Assembly (NCBI GenBank): GCA_017885385.1
Contig: JAFNGF010000118.1
Span: 9,754 to 18,932 of the forward strand
From: Planctomycetota bacterium
GTDB lineage: Bacteria; Planctomycetota; Phycisphaerae; Sedimentisphaerales; Anaerobacaceae
DNA: 9,179 nt
Direction: 5' to 3'
Position numbers and translations under genes: made by a program. Position 1 is the first letter of the stretch. Every line of letters starts with the position of its first letter. Positions 1 through 6,352 of the stretch are shown piece by piece. The notes under the pieces are model-generated. The model was given only the letters and a program-made list of their open reading frames with translations, did no database searches and was not told the origin of the DNA.

Positions 1-2446
1 CCAGGCCAATATACATCTTCTTGACAGCCTTCAGATTCACGCCCGCAGCGCTGAATTGTGTTAGCTCAATGTTCCATTCCTGCCAGCCAGCCTTCTGAAC
101 TGCCTCCGGATCAGGATAGTTCACGAGCTTAACGTGGCCAGCATTATCTTCCAGCGCTACGTAAAGCTGTTCAGCAGCGTTGCCAAGAGCGCCATAGAAG
201 TACAGCGTCAACGCCTTGAGGTTGTTCACGGTCCAGTCCTGCGGCGAGGCCCACTCCCGCAGCGTCTCTGAGTACCGGGCTTTGCCGGCTGCACCGCCGT
301 TGTCGTAACCTAACGGCATCGACTGGCTGGCGCCGTGAACGATAGTCTGCTCGGCAAAGGGAGCCTGACTGTAACCAACAGCCGAGCCGGTGCCGTTACC
401 AGGATAGCCGGGCGCTGGTTCCTTATATCCCCAGCCGTCACGCCAGGTCTGGAAGATTCTGCTGCCGACATCATCGGTATAGTCTTCAAAGTCATCCACA
501 ACGATAAAGTTGGCCGTGGTGAAACTCCAGAGGCTGCCTTTCCAGGTATCGGCGGCGTTTACCTCATCAATACGCCAGTAGTAAGTGCTATTCCACGCAA
601 GTGGCGCTTCGGTAGGCACGTAGCTGTTAGCTTTAAGGTCCTGCTGACCCCGATAGATACCTGCTGAGCCCGTTGTGGCATTTGCCACCGCTGCGGCGTC
701 GGTACCGAAGTACACATTATGCTTAACAGCTTTCTCACCTGCCGACCATCTCAGAATGGGCATTTGCTTGACATCTACAGCACCGTTAGACGGATTCGGG
801 TTACCGGCCGTTAGCGGAAGCTGCAAGGCGCCTGCAGGAATTATCTGTCTGGGTGTGGAGGGACTCTGCCAGAATAACTGTGCCACTGCGCCGCCGCCAT
901 CTTCATAGTATTCCACTCGAACGCCGTATCGCTGCCCGGCGACAAGGTTAATGGCGGCGCTGCTGTGCATGGTCGGCGACTGAGCTATCCAACTATCAAT
1001 GATCAGCACGTCGTTCAGCCACACCCGGATTCCGTCGTCACTGTTGCTGGTAAACACGTAAGGCTCGGAGTATAGCGCCTCCACCACGCCAACCCACCGG
1101 GCGGAGAAATTATCCACATTGACCTTCGGATCCGGAGAGCCAGGATCGCCCCAGTTGAAGTTGATCGTGGGGTCTATACGGACTAGCACAGGAACGCCGG
1201 ACACATTCATGTTATTGAAGTAGTATCCTCTGATACCGGCGCTGGCGCCGATGGTTGTAAAGCTCCAAACTGCGCCCGGATACTTGGCGCCGCCGGAGTC
1301 GAACTCATCGATCCTCCAATAGTAAGTGGTATCCAGTGCAAGGGTTCCAGGCTCGTATGTTTTCGTTGTCTGCTGGGGGCTTTTCAATGTGCCGCCCGTA
1401 CCATTAGCGACAGCAGTCTGGTCGGTGCCAAAGTAGACGTCGTGCTTAGCGCCAGTGGCGCCTGCAGACCAGCTAAGGTCCGCATTGATGGCCATCCATT
1501 TGGCGCCATCTGCCGGATTAGAATTATAGGCTGTCAATGGCGCAGCGGTAAAGCTCCAGACATCGCCGGTGTGCATTGTAACACCGTCTCCTTCCACCTC
1601 GTCGATACGCCAGTAGTAAGTAGTTCCCGGGACAAGAGCAGGGATATAGTACATGTTGTAGTTGTATCGGGTTATGAATTCAGCCGGACCCAGCGTAGGA
1701 TTCGTTCCGAAGTAGACATCGTGGGAAGCCGCAGTGACCCCTGCCGTCCACCGAACCAGCGGTGTAGTTACATCCTTGGCCTGATCAGCTGGATCGGGAT
1801 CGTATGCCTTTGTCGGCCCGTTATCGAATACGGCGGTGACCAGCGTACCGCCGACATGCGAGCTGACGGCCAAGCCGATGTAGAGTTTCGTGGGCGTGGT
1901 GGGGTCCGTTGCACTGTACTGCACCGTCCAATTTTTGCCGTCGGGCGAATGGTAGCCGGTAAACGTGCTGCCGCTGCGCGTTAGCTTGACCCAATAAGGC
2001 GCGGTCATTGCACCGCTGCTGTCATCATCCGAGCTGCCGTTGGTGGCTGCCCGCCCCTGAAAGGTAACGCCATGGTTCCCGCCGGGCGTATTTGTCGTTA
2101 CCGCCATGAGCGCGTATTTGGAACCAGGAGCAAGCGTCTCGCGAATCATCACACCGGCCTTAGACCACTCGTTCACCGCAGGCCCCAGGCTGACAACACG
2201 AGCAACCAGCTCTCCGTCACCCACCAGAGGCTTGTACACGTAGTGGAACTGGTCGGCAGTACCTCCGATACCTGTGCCGTCCGCTTGAATGGTCCAGGTC
2301 TGCGTGGCGCTTTCGTAATGGGCGCCCCCTTGAGGGGGCCCGCCGATATCTTGGCTGGACCATCCCGGCGGCAACTGAGCCGAGACGTTGCCGGCCGGAC
2401 ACAGCACTAACATAAAAGAAAATAAATAAATCGATTCTCTCCACAT
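1..2446 (-). CDS. Secreted multi-module protein (DUF1349-like, Fn3-like x3, PA14), 3' end beyond the window
   Basis: The frame stays open from the ATG at 2446-2444 to the left edge (815 codons, no stop). GAGGGG at 2454-2459 sits 7 nt before the ATG. Residues 1-23 form a Sec signal (hydrophobic IYLFSFMLVLC, cleavage likely at VSA|Q). Residues about 25-200 resemble the concanavalin-like DUF1349/beta-xylosidase C-terminal fold (GTADQFHYVYKPL, KAGVMIRETL, YHSPDGKNW). Three Fn3-like modules follow at about 211-300, 303-398 and 545-644, each with H(D/N)VYFGT, TYYWRIDE and WSFT. A PA14 domain lies between the second and third (about 402-543: IRGYYFN, SNSDDGIRVWLND, GQRYGVRVEYYEDGGGA). After residue 647, VVDDFEDY opens a further module, rich in Trp, Gly and Tyr, that I do not recognise; it resembles the C-terminal binding-type segments of Phycisphaerae exoproteins. 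No catalytic domain is visible, and one could lie past the edge. The likely role is extracellular carbohydrate binding or surface attachment (inference). It is transcribed away from the GH20 gene across a long spacer. Confidence 0.9.
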   Translation of the reverse strand, partial: MWRESIYLFSFMLVLCPAGNVSAQLPPGWSSQDIGGPPQGGAHYESATQTWTIQADGTGIGGTADQFHYVYKPLVGDGELVARVVSLGPAVNEWSKAGVMIRETLAPGSKYALMAVTTNTPGGNHGVTFQGRAATNGSSDDDSSGAMTAPYWVKLTRSGSTFTGYHSPDGKNWTVQYSATDPTTPTKLYIGLAVSSHVGGTLVTAVFDNGPTKAYDPDPADQAKDVTTPLVRWTAGVTAASHDVYFGTNPTLGPAEFITRYNYNMYYIPALVPGTTYYWRIDEVEGDGVTMHTGDVWSFTAAPLTAYNSNPADGAKWMAINADLSWSAGATGAKHDVYFGTDQTAVANGTGGTLKSPQQTTKTYEPGTLALDTTYYWRIDEFDSGGAKYPGAVWSFTTIGASAGIRGYYFNNMNVSGVPVLVRIDPTINFNWGDPGSPDPKVNVDNFSARWVGVVEALYSEPYVFTSNSDDGIRVWLNDVLIIDSWIAQSPTMHSSAAINLVAGQRYGVRVEYYEDGGGAVAQLFWQSPSTPRQIIPAGALQLPLTAGNPNPSNGAVDVKQMPILRWSAGEKAVKHNVYFGTDAAAVANATTGSAGIYRGQQDLKANSYVPTEAPLAWNSTYYWRIDEVNAADTWKGSLWSFTTANFIVVDDFEDYTDDVGSRIFQTWRDGWGYKEPAPGYPGNGTGSAVGYSQAPFAEQTIVHGASQSMPLGYDNGGAAGKARYSETLREWASPQDWTVNNLKALTLYFYGALGNAAEQLYVALEDNAGHVKLVNYPDPEAVQKAGWQEWNIELTQFSAAGVNLKAVKKMYIGL

Positions 2447-2527
2447 AATATTGCCCCTCAAAAACCTTAAAAAGATAATGACTATTGTGCTTTCACCACA
2501 CACCAGAACACGCGTTGTCTTCAGTGA

Positions 2528-2590
2528 GTAGGGTATGCTCTGCATACCGCCAAATTCGTCAGATGGTATGCAGAAATCTGCATACCCTAC
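2528..2590. repeat. Nested palindromic element with inverted ends
   Basis: The ends GTAGGGTATGC (2528-2538) and GCATACCCTAC (2580-2590) are perfect 11-bp inverted repeats. Inside them TCTGCATACC (2539-2548) pairs with GGTATGCAGA (2565-2574), so the block can fold as one 21-bp two-part stem with a 16-nt loop and a 5-nt bulge. It can instead form two local hairpins: GGTATGC/GCATACC at 2532-2548 (3-nt loop) and GGTATGCAGA/TCTGCATACC at 2565-2586 (2-nt loop). The organisation is like a REP pair or a very small MITE. It encodes nothing, lies just upstream of the minus-strand exoprotein gene, and could be in that gene's leader if its promoter lies further right. Confidence 0.75.
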
Positions 2591-2633
2591 GGGAATTTTG
2601 CCCTTCATTGAAATCTTCACCCACGTAAAATAA

Positions 2634-2692
2634 CCCCGCAATACATTGCGGGGCTAACCGGTTAACCCCGCCATCACTATGGCGGGGTTAAC
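2634..2692. repeat. Two tandem GC-rich hairpins
   Basis: The first hairpin is CCCCGCAA (2634-2641), loop TACA, TTGCGGGG (2646-2653), an 8-bp stem. The second is GTTAACCCCGCCAT (2661-2674), loop CACT, ATGGCGGGGTTAAC (2679-2692), a perfect 14-bp stem. The two share the TAACCCCGC core and are 7 nt apart. Neither is followed by a run of T on either strand, so these are not ordinary intrinsic terminators. A REP-like repeat is the better reading. Confidence 0.75.
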
Positions 2693-2776
2693 TACCTCCT
2701 TCCTTCAAGAATCCAATGTGAACTGTCAATTAGAATGCAACAAATCCTAATTCCGGGCGATAAAGCCCACGCTATA

Positions 2777-2820
2777 GCCCCGCCGGCGCGGGGCCAAGCC
2801 TGCCCCTGCGGAAGCAGGGG
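2777..2820. repeat. Double-hairpin palindromic repeat, intergenic copy
   Basis: GCCCCGC (2777-2783), loop CGGC, GCGGGGC (2788-2794) is followed after 8 nt by CCCCTGC (2803-2809), GNRA-type loop GGAA, GCAGGGG (2814-2820). The reverse complement of 5728-5775 has the same order of stems, the same CAAGC(C/T)TG linker and nearly the same bases. The two are therefore copies of one family in opposite orientations, one intergenic and one inside a gene. In a shared frame both also encode a PPARGQACPC-type peptide, which confirms the alignment base by base. Confidence 0.8.
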
Positions 2821-3279
2821 ACACCTCCTCTTTCAACAAAAAGCCAGAAAAGTCGTAAAGGTCAGAAAGCTAAAGTCCGCACGTTTCACCAGCTTTCCTT
2901 ATACCAATTGTCCCCTTTGATTTCAAGGAAAATCTCCCCACAAGATTGTGCTTACCTTTCCGGCAAGATTGCGCAAAACGGTGGGTAAAGAAGAACAAAT
3001 CCAGAAACCACGCAGGAGGCTTTAAAAGAAGCACAACCGGCAAAGCAAACCGCAGAACCGTCTTTAATGTTTTCTATTACATTACTGATTTCTGCTGGAA
3101 GACCATGTGTTCGGCAAGGAAAGGGCGCAAGGAATGGCCGGCGGACTCATGCGGCCAGCCTTTGAACGAACTACATTCGTACAGGAAAACACACCGTCTC
3201 AACACTCGTTTGTGTTCAGGCGCGAAACTGGTCAAGAAAGCAGCTGCTAAACCTTCTGTAATTGCCGGCTCGAGCTCGG

Positions 3280-3285
3280 TATAAT
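3280..3285 (+). promoter_or_regulatory. Possible -10 box upstream of the GH20 gene
   Basis: A perfect TATAAT lies about 108 nt before the GH20 start codon. No good TTGACA-like box is found 16-18 nt upstream and no TG extension precedes it, so the call rests on the hexamer alone. If it is used, the mRNA leader would contain the hairpins at 3313-3355. Confidence 0.3.
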
Positions 3286-3312
3286 AATTGCCGTCCGTGC
3301 AAGGACGTCCAG

Positions 3313-3355
3313 CCCGCCATTGGCGGGGGCAAAATCGCGGAGCTATGAAGCTCCG
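3313..3355. repeat. Two short hairpins in the presumed GH20 leader
   Basis: CCCGCC (3313-3318) pairs with GGCGGG (3322-3327) across a 3-nt loop. CGGAGCT (3338-3344) pairs with AGCTCCG (3349-3355) across the loop ATGA. They end 24 nt before the AGGAGA ribosome site. They may be another palindromic repeat or a leader structure. There is no T-run, so a terminator is unlikely. Confidence 0.5.
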
Positions 3356-3379
3356 ACTTGACCATATATTTTGTTGTTC

Positions 3380-3385
3380 AGGAGA
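3380..3385 (+). promoter_or_regulatory. Ribosome binding site fixing the GH20 start
   Basis: AGGAGA lies 7 nt before the ATG at 3393. It favours that start over the in-frame upstream codon at 3288, which would add 35 residues encoded by the hairpin-containing leader in front of a clear signal peptide. Confidence 0.75.
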
Positions 3386-3392
3386 CCTTGCG

Positions 3393-4409
3393 ATGAACAA
3401 AGCCCTATCTTGCACGCTTGCACTGTGCATCTTACCAATCTTGCTTGCATCATCCTCGCCTGCTGCCGCCCCATCTCAGCCCTGGCGAGGCATACACGTC
3501 CTCATCACTACTCGGGACAAAACCGAGCAGCTTACGGAAGTCGTAGGGCAGCTCGCCAATCTTGGTGTTAATTTAATCGTAACAGAGATCAACTACGGCT
3601 ATGAATATCAGTCTCACCCGGAGCTGCGGACAGCCAATCCAAGCAAGAAAGAAGACATCCAAAAACTGGTTGCTGAATGTAGGAAATACCATATCCGTCT
3701 TATCCCACAATTCCAGTGTCTGGGCCATCAGTCGTGGAGTAAACACAGTTTTCCGTTATTAGCCAAGTATCCTCAATTCGATGAGACCCCTGGACAACAC
3801 CCCAACAACGAAGGGATCTATTGTCGAAGCTGGTGTCCGCTGCATCCTGAGATCAATCCTGTGGTATTCAGGCTTATGGATGAGCTGATAGCCATCTTTG
3901 AAGCCGACGCCCTTCATGTCGGAATGGATGAGGTGTTTCTTATAGGCGAAGACGCCTGTCCCCGCTGCAAAGGCAAGGACAAAGCCGAACTTTTTGCCAA
4001 GGCTGTCAACGACTACCACAAGTATTTGGTTGCGAAAAAGAAGCTTGAAATGCTGATGTGGGGAGATCGCTTGATTGACGCCAATAAAATTGACTATGGA
4101 AAGTGGGAAGCCAGTGCTAACGGCACTGCCGGCGCGATCGACCTAATCCCCAAGGATATAATAATCTGCGATTGGCACTACGAGCCTCGGGAGACCTATG
4201 CGTCGATACCTATGTTTCTGGAGAAAGGTTTTCGAGTGTGGCCGGCTGGTTGGCGTAAATTAGAGGCAACCAAGGCGCTGGTCGCATATTCTCGAAACTT
4301 AAACAGCCGCAAAATGCTCGGACACTTAAATACAACGTGGGGGGCGGTTCCAATAAAAGAGCTGGCAAAGTTTGAGCCGATACTTTATGCCACAAGCTGC
4401 TTGCGATAA
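3393..4409 (+). CDS. Secreted GH20-like glycoside hydrolase (beta-N-acetylhexosaminidase-type catalytic domain)
   Basis: The protein has 338 residues, starts at ATG 3393 and stops at TAA 4407-4409. Residues 1-26 are a Sec signal (hydrophobic SCTLALCILPILLA, cleavage likely at PAAA|P). The rest reads as a TIM barrel of the glycoside hydrolase family 20 type. It has an early strand NLGVNLIVTEI, then LIPQFQCLGHQSW with Gly-His at about 111-112, then the signature HVGMDEV with the Asp-Glu pair at 179-180. In GH20 the Asp orients the substrate acetamido group and the Glu is the acid/base. Late-barrel tryptophans are seen in MLMWGDRL (about 223) and TTWGAVP (about 316). A CPRC pair (189, 192) follows the catalytic strand. 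At 338 residues it is essentially a bare catalytic domain, shorter than classical hexosaminidases that carry an extra N-terminal domain. True substrate is unknown. The next gene begins inside or just after its end, suggesting co-transcription. Confidence 0.85.
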   Translation: MNKALSCTLALCILPILLASSSPAAAPSQPWRGIHVLITTRDKTEQLTEVVGQLANLGVNLIVTEINYGYEYQSHPELRTANPSKKEDIQKLVAECRKYHIRLIPQFQCLGHQSWSKHSFPLLAKYPQFDETPGQHPNNEGIYCRSWCPLHPEINPVVFRLMDELIAIFEADALHVGMDEVFLIGEDACPRCKGKDKAELFAKAVNDYHKYLVAKKKLEMLMWGDRLIDANKIDYGKWEASANGTAGAIDLIPKDIIICDWHYEPRETYASIPMFLEKGFRVWPAGWRKLEATKALVAYSRNLNSRKMLGHLNTTWGAVPIKELAKFEPILYATSCLR

Positions 4410-6114
4410 CGGCGGAGAACAACATAAAGTGACAAGTTCGCCCTTTGGCAATCTGAAAGTATTAAGAAATATCTCCTCTGAAATCACCGTGGAGAAAATC
4501 AAATCGTGCATCAGAAGTCTAAGAGACTTCAGAGTACAAAATAAAGGGGCAGGAATTGTTTCTCCGTACTGGGGGCTTTTTGTTCAACCAAAAAGTAGAC
4601 TTCGCGGCAAATACCTTGAAGAGATTCGCAGAGTCATCTACCTCGACAATTTTGGCGATATTGTTAAACCAACCAGCGTCATAATCAAATTGGATACCAA
4701 AGATTACTTTAAGGCCAATAGCCGGTGGGTCCGCTCTATTAAGATTAAAGGCATAACCGATAGAATTTTGAGGATTAAGAAAGGCGAAATACGCCATATC
4801 CGCATGCTCGGCGACGGTAACATTCCATATTTGATTCCGAACACAACCCCTGACGGGACAACCGAAGACTTCAGGTATGATGTGGGTGAGCCTTATAGAG
4901 CGAAAAGATTTCGCAGCGTAATAAACGAAGTCGTCCTTTCGCAATACGCATTATCACAGGGCCGGGCAGTAATGGTACCTATCGGTATGGGGATATATGA
5001 GGATCAGGAGCTTTTATACAAAGGCGAGCCGATAGCCTTTTCTATCTGGGGCGTAGAGCATCCCGACGACTCAAGATTTGGCGATGGATTAGACGCCAGA
5101 TTGTATCAGATGTTAGATGAAATTGGGGCCGCTACTTCAAAGAAGAAAATGTGGAAGGCGTTACAAAAGGCGCTCTCGTGGATCCGCCGACATCACGCCC
5201 AAATAATTGCGGAGGTGCGCAAAAATCACGATATAGGATTAGTCCATTATGAGGTCCATTTTAACAATACTCTATTCTTTGATAATTCCTTAACAATTGC
5301 GGATTGGGAGGAAGCTGCACACCGCTCTAATCTGTCAAGATGCCAGTTTTTGGATGGCGTTGCAGCTGACCTGGTAAGACTTATCGAACACTGCTGCAGC
5401 GAAGAGCAAGTTTACCGACAGCATTACAATCAGCTCTCTCGGCTTGCCGCAGAGTCTGAAATAAAAATTCCGGACTTTCAAACTGTAAATTATTTTATGT
5501 ACTATTTTCGCCAGGATGAGGTTAGTCAGAATGGCAGAGAAGAATTGCAGTCTCTTCAGGAAAAGTTGTTAACGGAGTGTGAGGAAAAAACAGATTTAAT
5601 AGAAAGGCTTGTTAGAAAACTCATCTTTACTGTGTTTGACAAAGGACGTTTCGGCAAAGGCATTGATTGGAAGGATGTTGCCCGGCCGTTTACGCCCGGA
5701 TTTTCAGACGATAATCCTATATGGCAGGGCCCCTGCTTTCGCAGGGGCAAGCTTGCCCCCGCGCAGGCGGGGGCCACAACGACTTTTGATCCCAGGCTAT
5801 TTGTTCAAAAAGGCGATTGGCCTTACGGAAAGAAGAAAAAACATCCGACAAAAGCGATACGTCGGGCTGAAGAAGCCATATACCAAGGAAGGTTTGAGGA
5901 TGCTGTAACGATTTACGAGAGTATACTCCGTTATGGGCACAGGCGTAACCGTGATTTCGACAGATATATTCACCATAATTTAGCATCGCTCTATTTTGCT
6001 CTTCGCCAAGATAGAAAAGCTGAAACACATTTTGCTCTTAAGGCAGGGTCAAGGCGGGTTGTTCATTCTACGAAGCAGTCACATCACGAGGCCGCAAAGA
6101 AATCGACTATGTAA
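4387..6114 (+). CDS. Kinase/APH-fold-like protein with C-terminal TPR-like repeats, carrying an in-frame palindromic insert
   Basis: From ATG 4387 the frame gives 575 residues. That start overlaps the GH20 gene by 23 nt and has no ribosome site. A GTG at 4429 with GGAG at 4414-4417 (11 nt spacing) is a real alternative, giving a 561-residue product. No signal peptide or membrane segment is seen, so it is probably cytoplasmic. Residues 287-294 (HYEVHFNN) followed by LTIADWEE (Asp 306) match the layout of the phosphotransferase/kinase motifs HxDxxxxN and (D)xW/FE of the aminoglycoside phosphotransferase superfamily, but the catalytic Asp is Glu. NEVVLSQYALSQG (about 180-192) could be the N-lobe helix C. 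Residues about 448-463 (GPCFRRGKLAPAQAGA) are encoded by the repeat at 5728-5775. Residues about 487-550 look like two TPR helical pairs (RFEDAVTIYESIL, HHNLASLYFAL). The last 20 or so residues look unrelated to a TPR. Function is not recognised; the kinase link is inference from motifs. Confidence 0.78.
   Translation: MPQAACDNGGEQHKVTSSPFGNLKVLRNISSEITVEKIKSCIRSLRDFRVQNKGAGIVSPYWGLFVQPKSRLRGKYLEEIRRVIYLDNFGDIVKPTSVIIKLDTKDYFKANSRWVRSIKIKGITDRILRIKKGEIRHIRMLGDGNIPYLIPNTTPDGTTEDFRYDVGEPYRAKRFRSVINEVVLSQYALSQGRAVMVPIGMGIYEDQELLYKGEPIAFSIWGVEHPDDSRFGDGLDARLYQMLDEIGAATSKKKMWKALQKALSWIRRHHAQIIAEVRKNHDIGLVHYEVHFNNTLFFDNSLTIADWEEAAHRSNLSRCQFLDGVAADLVRLIEHCCSEEQVYRQHYNQLSRLAAESEIKIPDFQTVNYFMYYFRQDEVSQNGREELQSLQEKLLTECEEKTDLIERLVRKLIFTVFDKGRFGKGIDWKDVARPFTPGFSDDNPIWQGPCFRRGKLAPAQAGATTTFDPRLFVQKGDWPYGKKKKHPTKAIRRAEEAIYQGRFEDAVTIYESILRYGHRRNRDFDRYIHHNLASLYFALRQDRKAETHFALKAGSRRVVHSTKQSHHEAAKKSTM
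5728..5775. repeat. Double-hairpin palindromic repeat inserted in frame in a CDS
   Basis: GCCCCTGC (5729-5736), loop TTTC, GCAGGGGC (5741-5748) and GCCCCCGC (5755-5762), loop GCAG, GCGGGGGC (5767-5774) are two perfect 8-bp stems. They are separated by AAGCTT, so the whole block is nearly symmetric. It is the inverted counterpart of 2777-2820. The block 5728-5775 is 48 bp, exactly 16 codons, and lies on a codon boundary, so it adds residues without shifting frame. No target-site duplication is evident. Confidence 0.85.
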
Positions 6115-6352
6115 CAGCGATCAAATGTCGCAGACTCGCTGGGTCCGCCCCGTTAGAAAGCTCGACCGAGCATCTGTCATAGGTGCCGAGGGACTTGCTT
6201 CTAACGGGGACCGCACAAGTCGCCAATGCTCCACAGCTATGACGACGGAGCGTTGTCGAACAAATCGAGGGAGGAATCTGTCCTTTTCACCCTGGACAGA
6301 CAGAGTCCTGAGCGTCAGCGAGGGGCAGATGACGGCGAGCAGCCTAACTGCG
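6115..6352. other. Convergent intergenic spacer with a series of stem-loops
   Basis: This spacer lies between two converging genes. In order it holds CAGCGA/TCGCTG (6115-6120 with 6136-6141), the long pair CCCCGTTAGAA/TTCTAACGGGG (6148-6158 with 6199-6209), AATGCTCC/GGAGCGTT (6225-6232 with 6247-6254, one G-T pair) and TCTGTCC/GGACAGA (6277-6283 with 6294-6300). Inside the long pair, CTCG/CGAG (6161-6164 with 6187-6190) and GCATCT/AGGTGC (6170-6175 with 6181-6186) continue the fold. No T-run marks an intrinsic terminator. Open frames crossing it on either strand resemble no protein I know. It may be a repeat element or a structured RNA. Confidence 0.6.

Larger units (their letters stand above)
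2447..3392. other. Divergent intergenic region rich in palindromes, no convincing gene
   Basis: These 946 bases separate the leftward exoprotein gene from the rightward GH20 gene. The longest open frames here (112 codons on plus at 2946-3284, 117 on minus at 3077-3430) lack a ribosome site, have unordered composition with many Arg, Cys and Ser, and resemble no family I know. Four palindromic blocks are listed separately (2528-2590, 2634-2692, 2777-2820, 3313-3355). A weaker inverted repeat, TGGCCG at 3135-3140 with CGGCCA at 3152-3157, has an 11-nt loop. Promoters for both flanking genes must lie here or close by; only a TATAAT at 3280-3285 stands out. A degraded gene between 2830 and 3280 cannot be excluded. 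Confidence 0.6.

Noticed and set aside
335..1984. Several plus-strand open frames (335-667, 675-908, 1442-1984)
   Set aside because: They lie opposite the uninterrupted, domain-rich minus-strand gene and show no family resemblance.
2217..2444. 75-codon minus-strand frame starting with GTG at 2444
   Set aside because: It overlaps the start of the exoprotein gene in another frame; the ATG at 2446 gives a signal peptide followed by recognisable domains.
2528..2820. CRISPR array
   Set aside because: The repeats are palindromic blocks of different families without regular spacers and there are no cas genes.
2735..2920. 61-codon frame with the peptide PPARGQACPC
   Set aside because: The peptide is only the translation of the palindromic repeat at 2777-2820, with no ribosome site.
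2946..3430. Overlapping 112-codon (plus) and 117-codon (minus) frames
   Set aside because: No ribosome site, no domain, odd composition; the minus frame runs over the GH20 start region.
4514..4530. GAAGTCT/AGACTTC hairpin
   Set aside because: A 7-bp stem inside coding sequence with no second copy; expected by chance.
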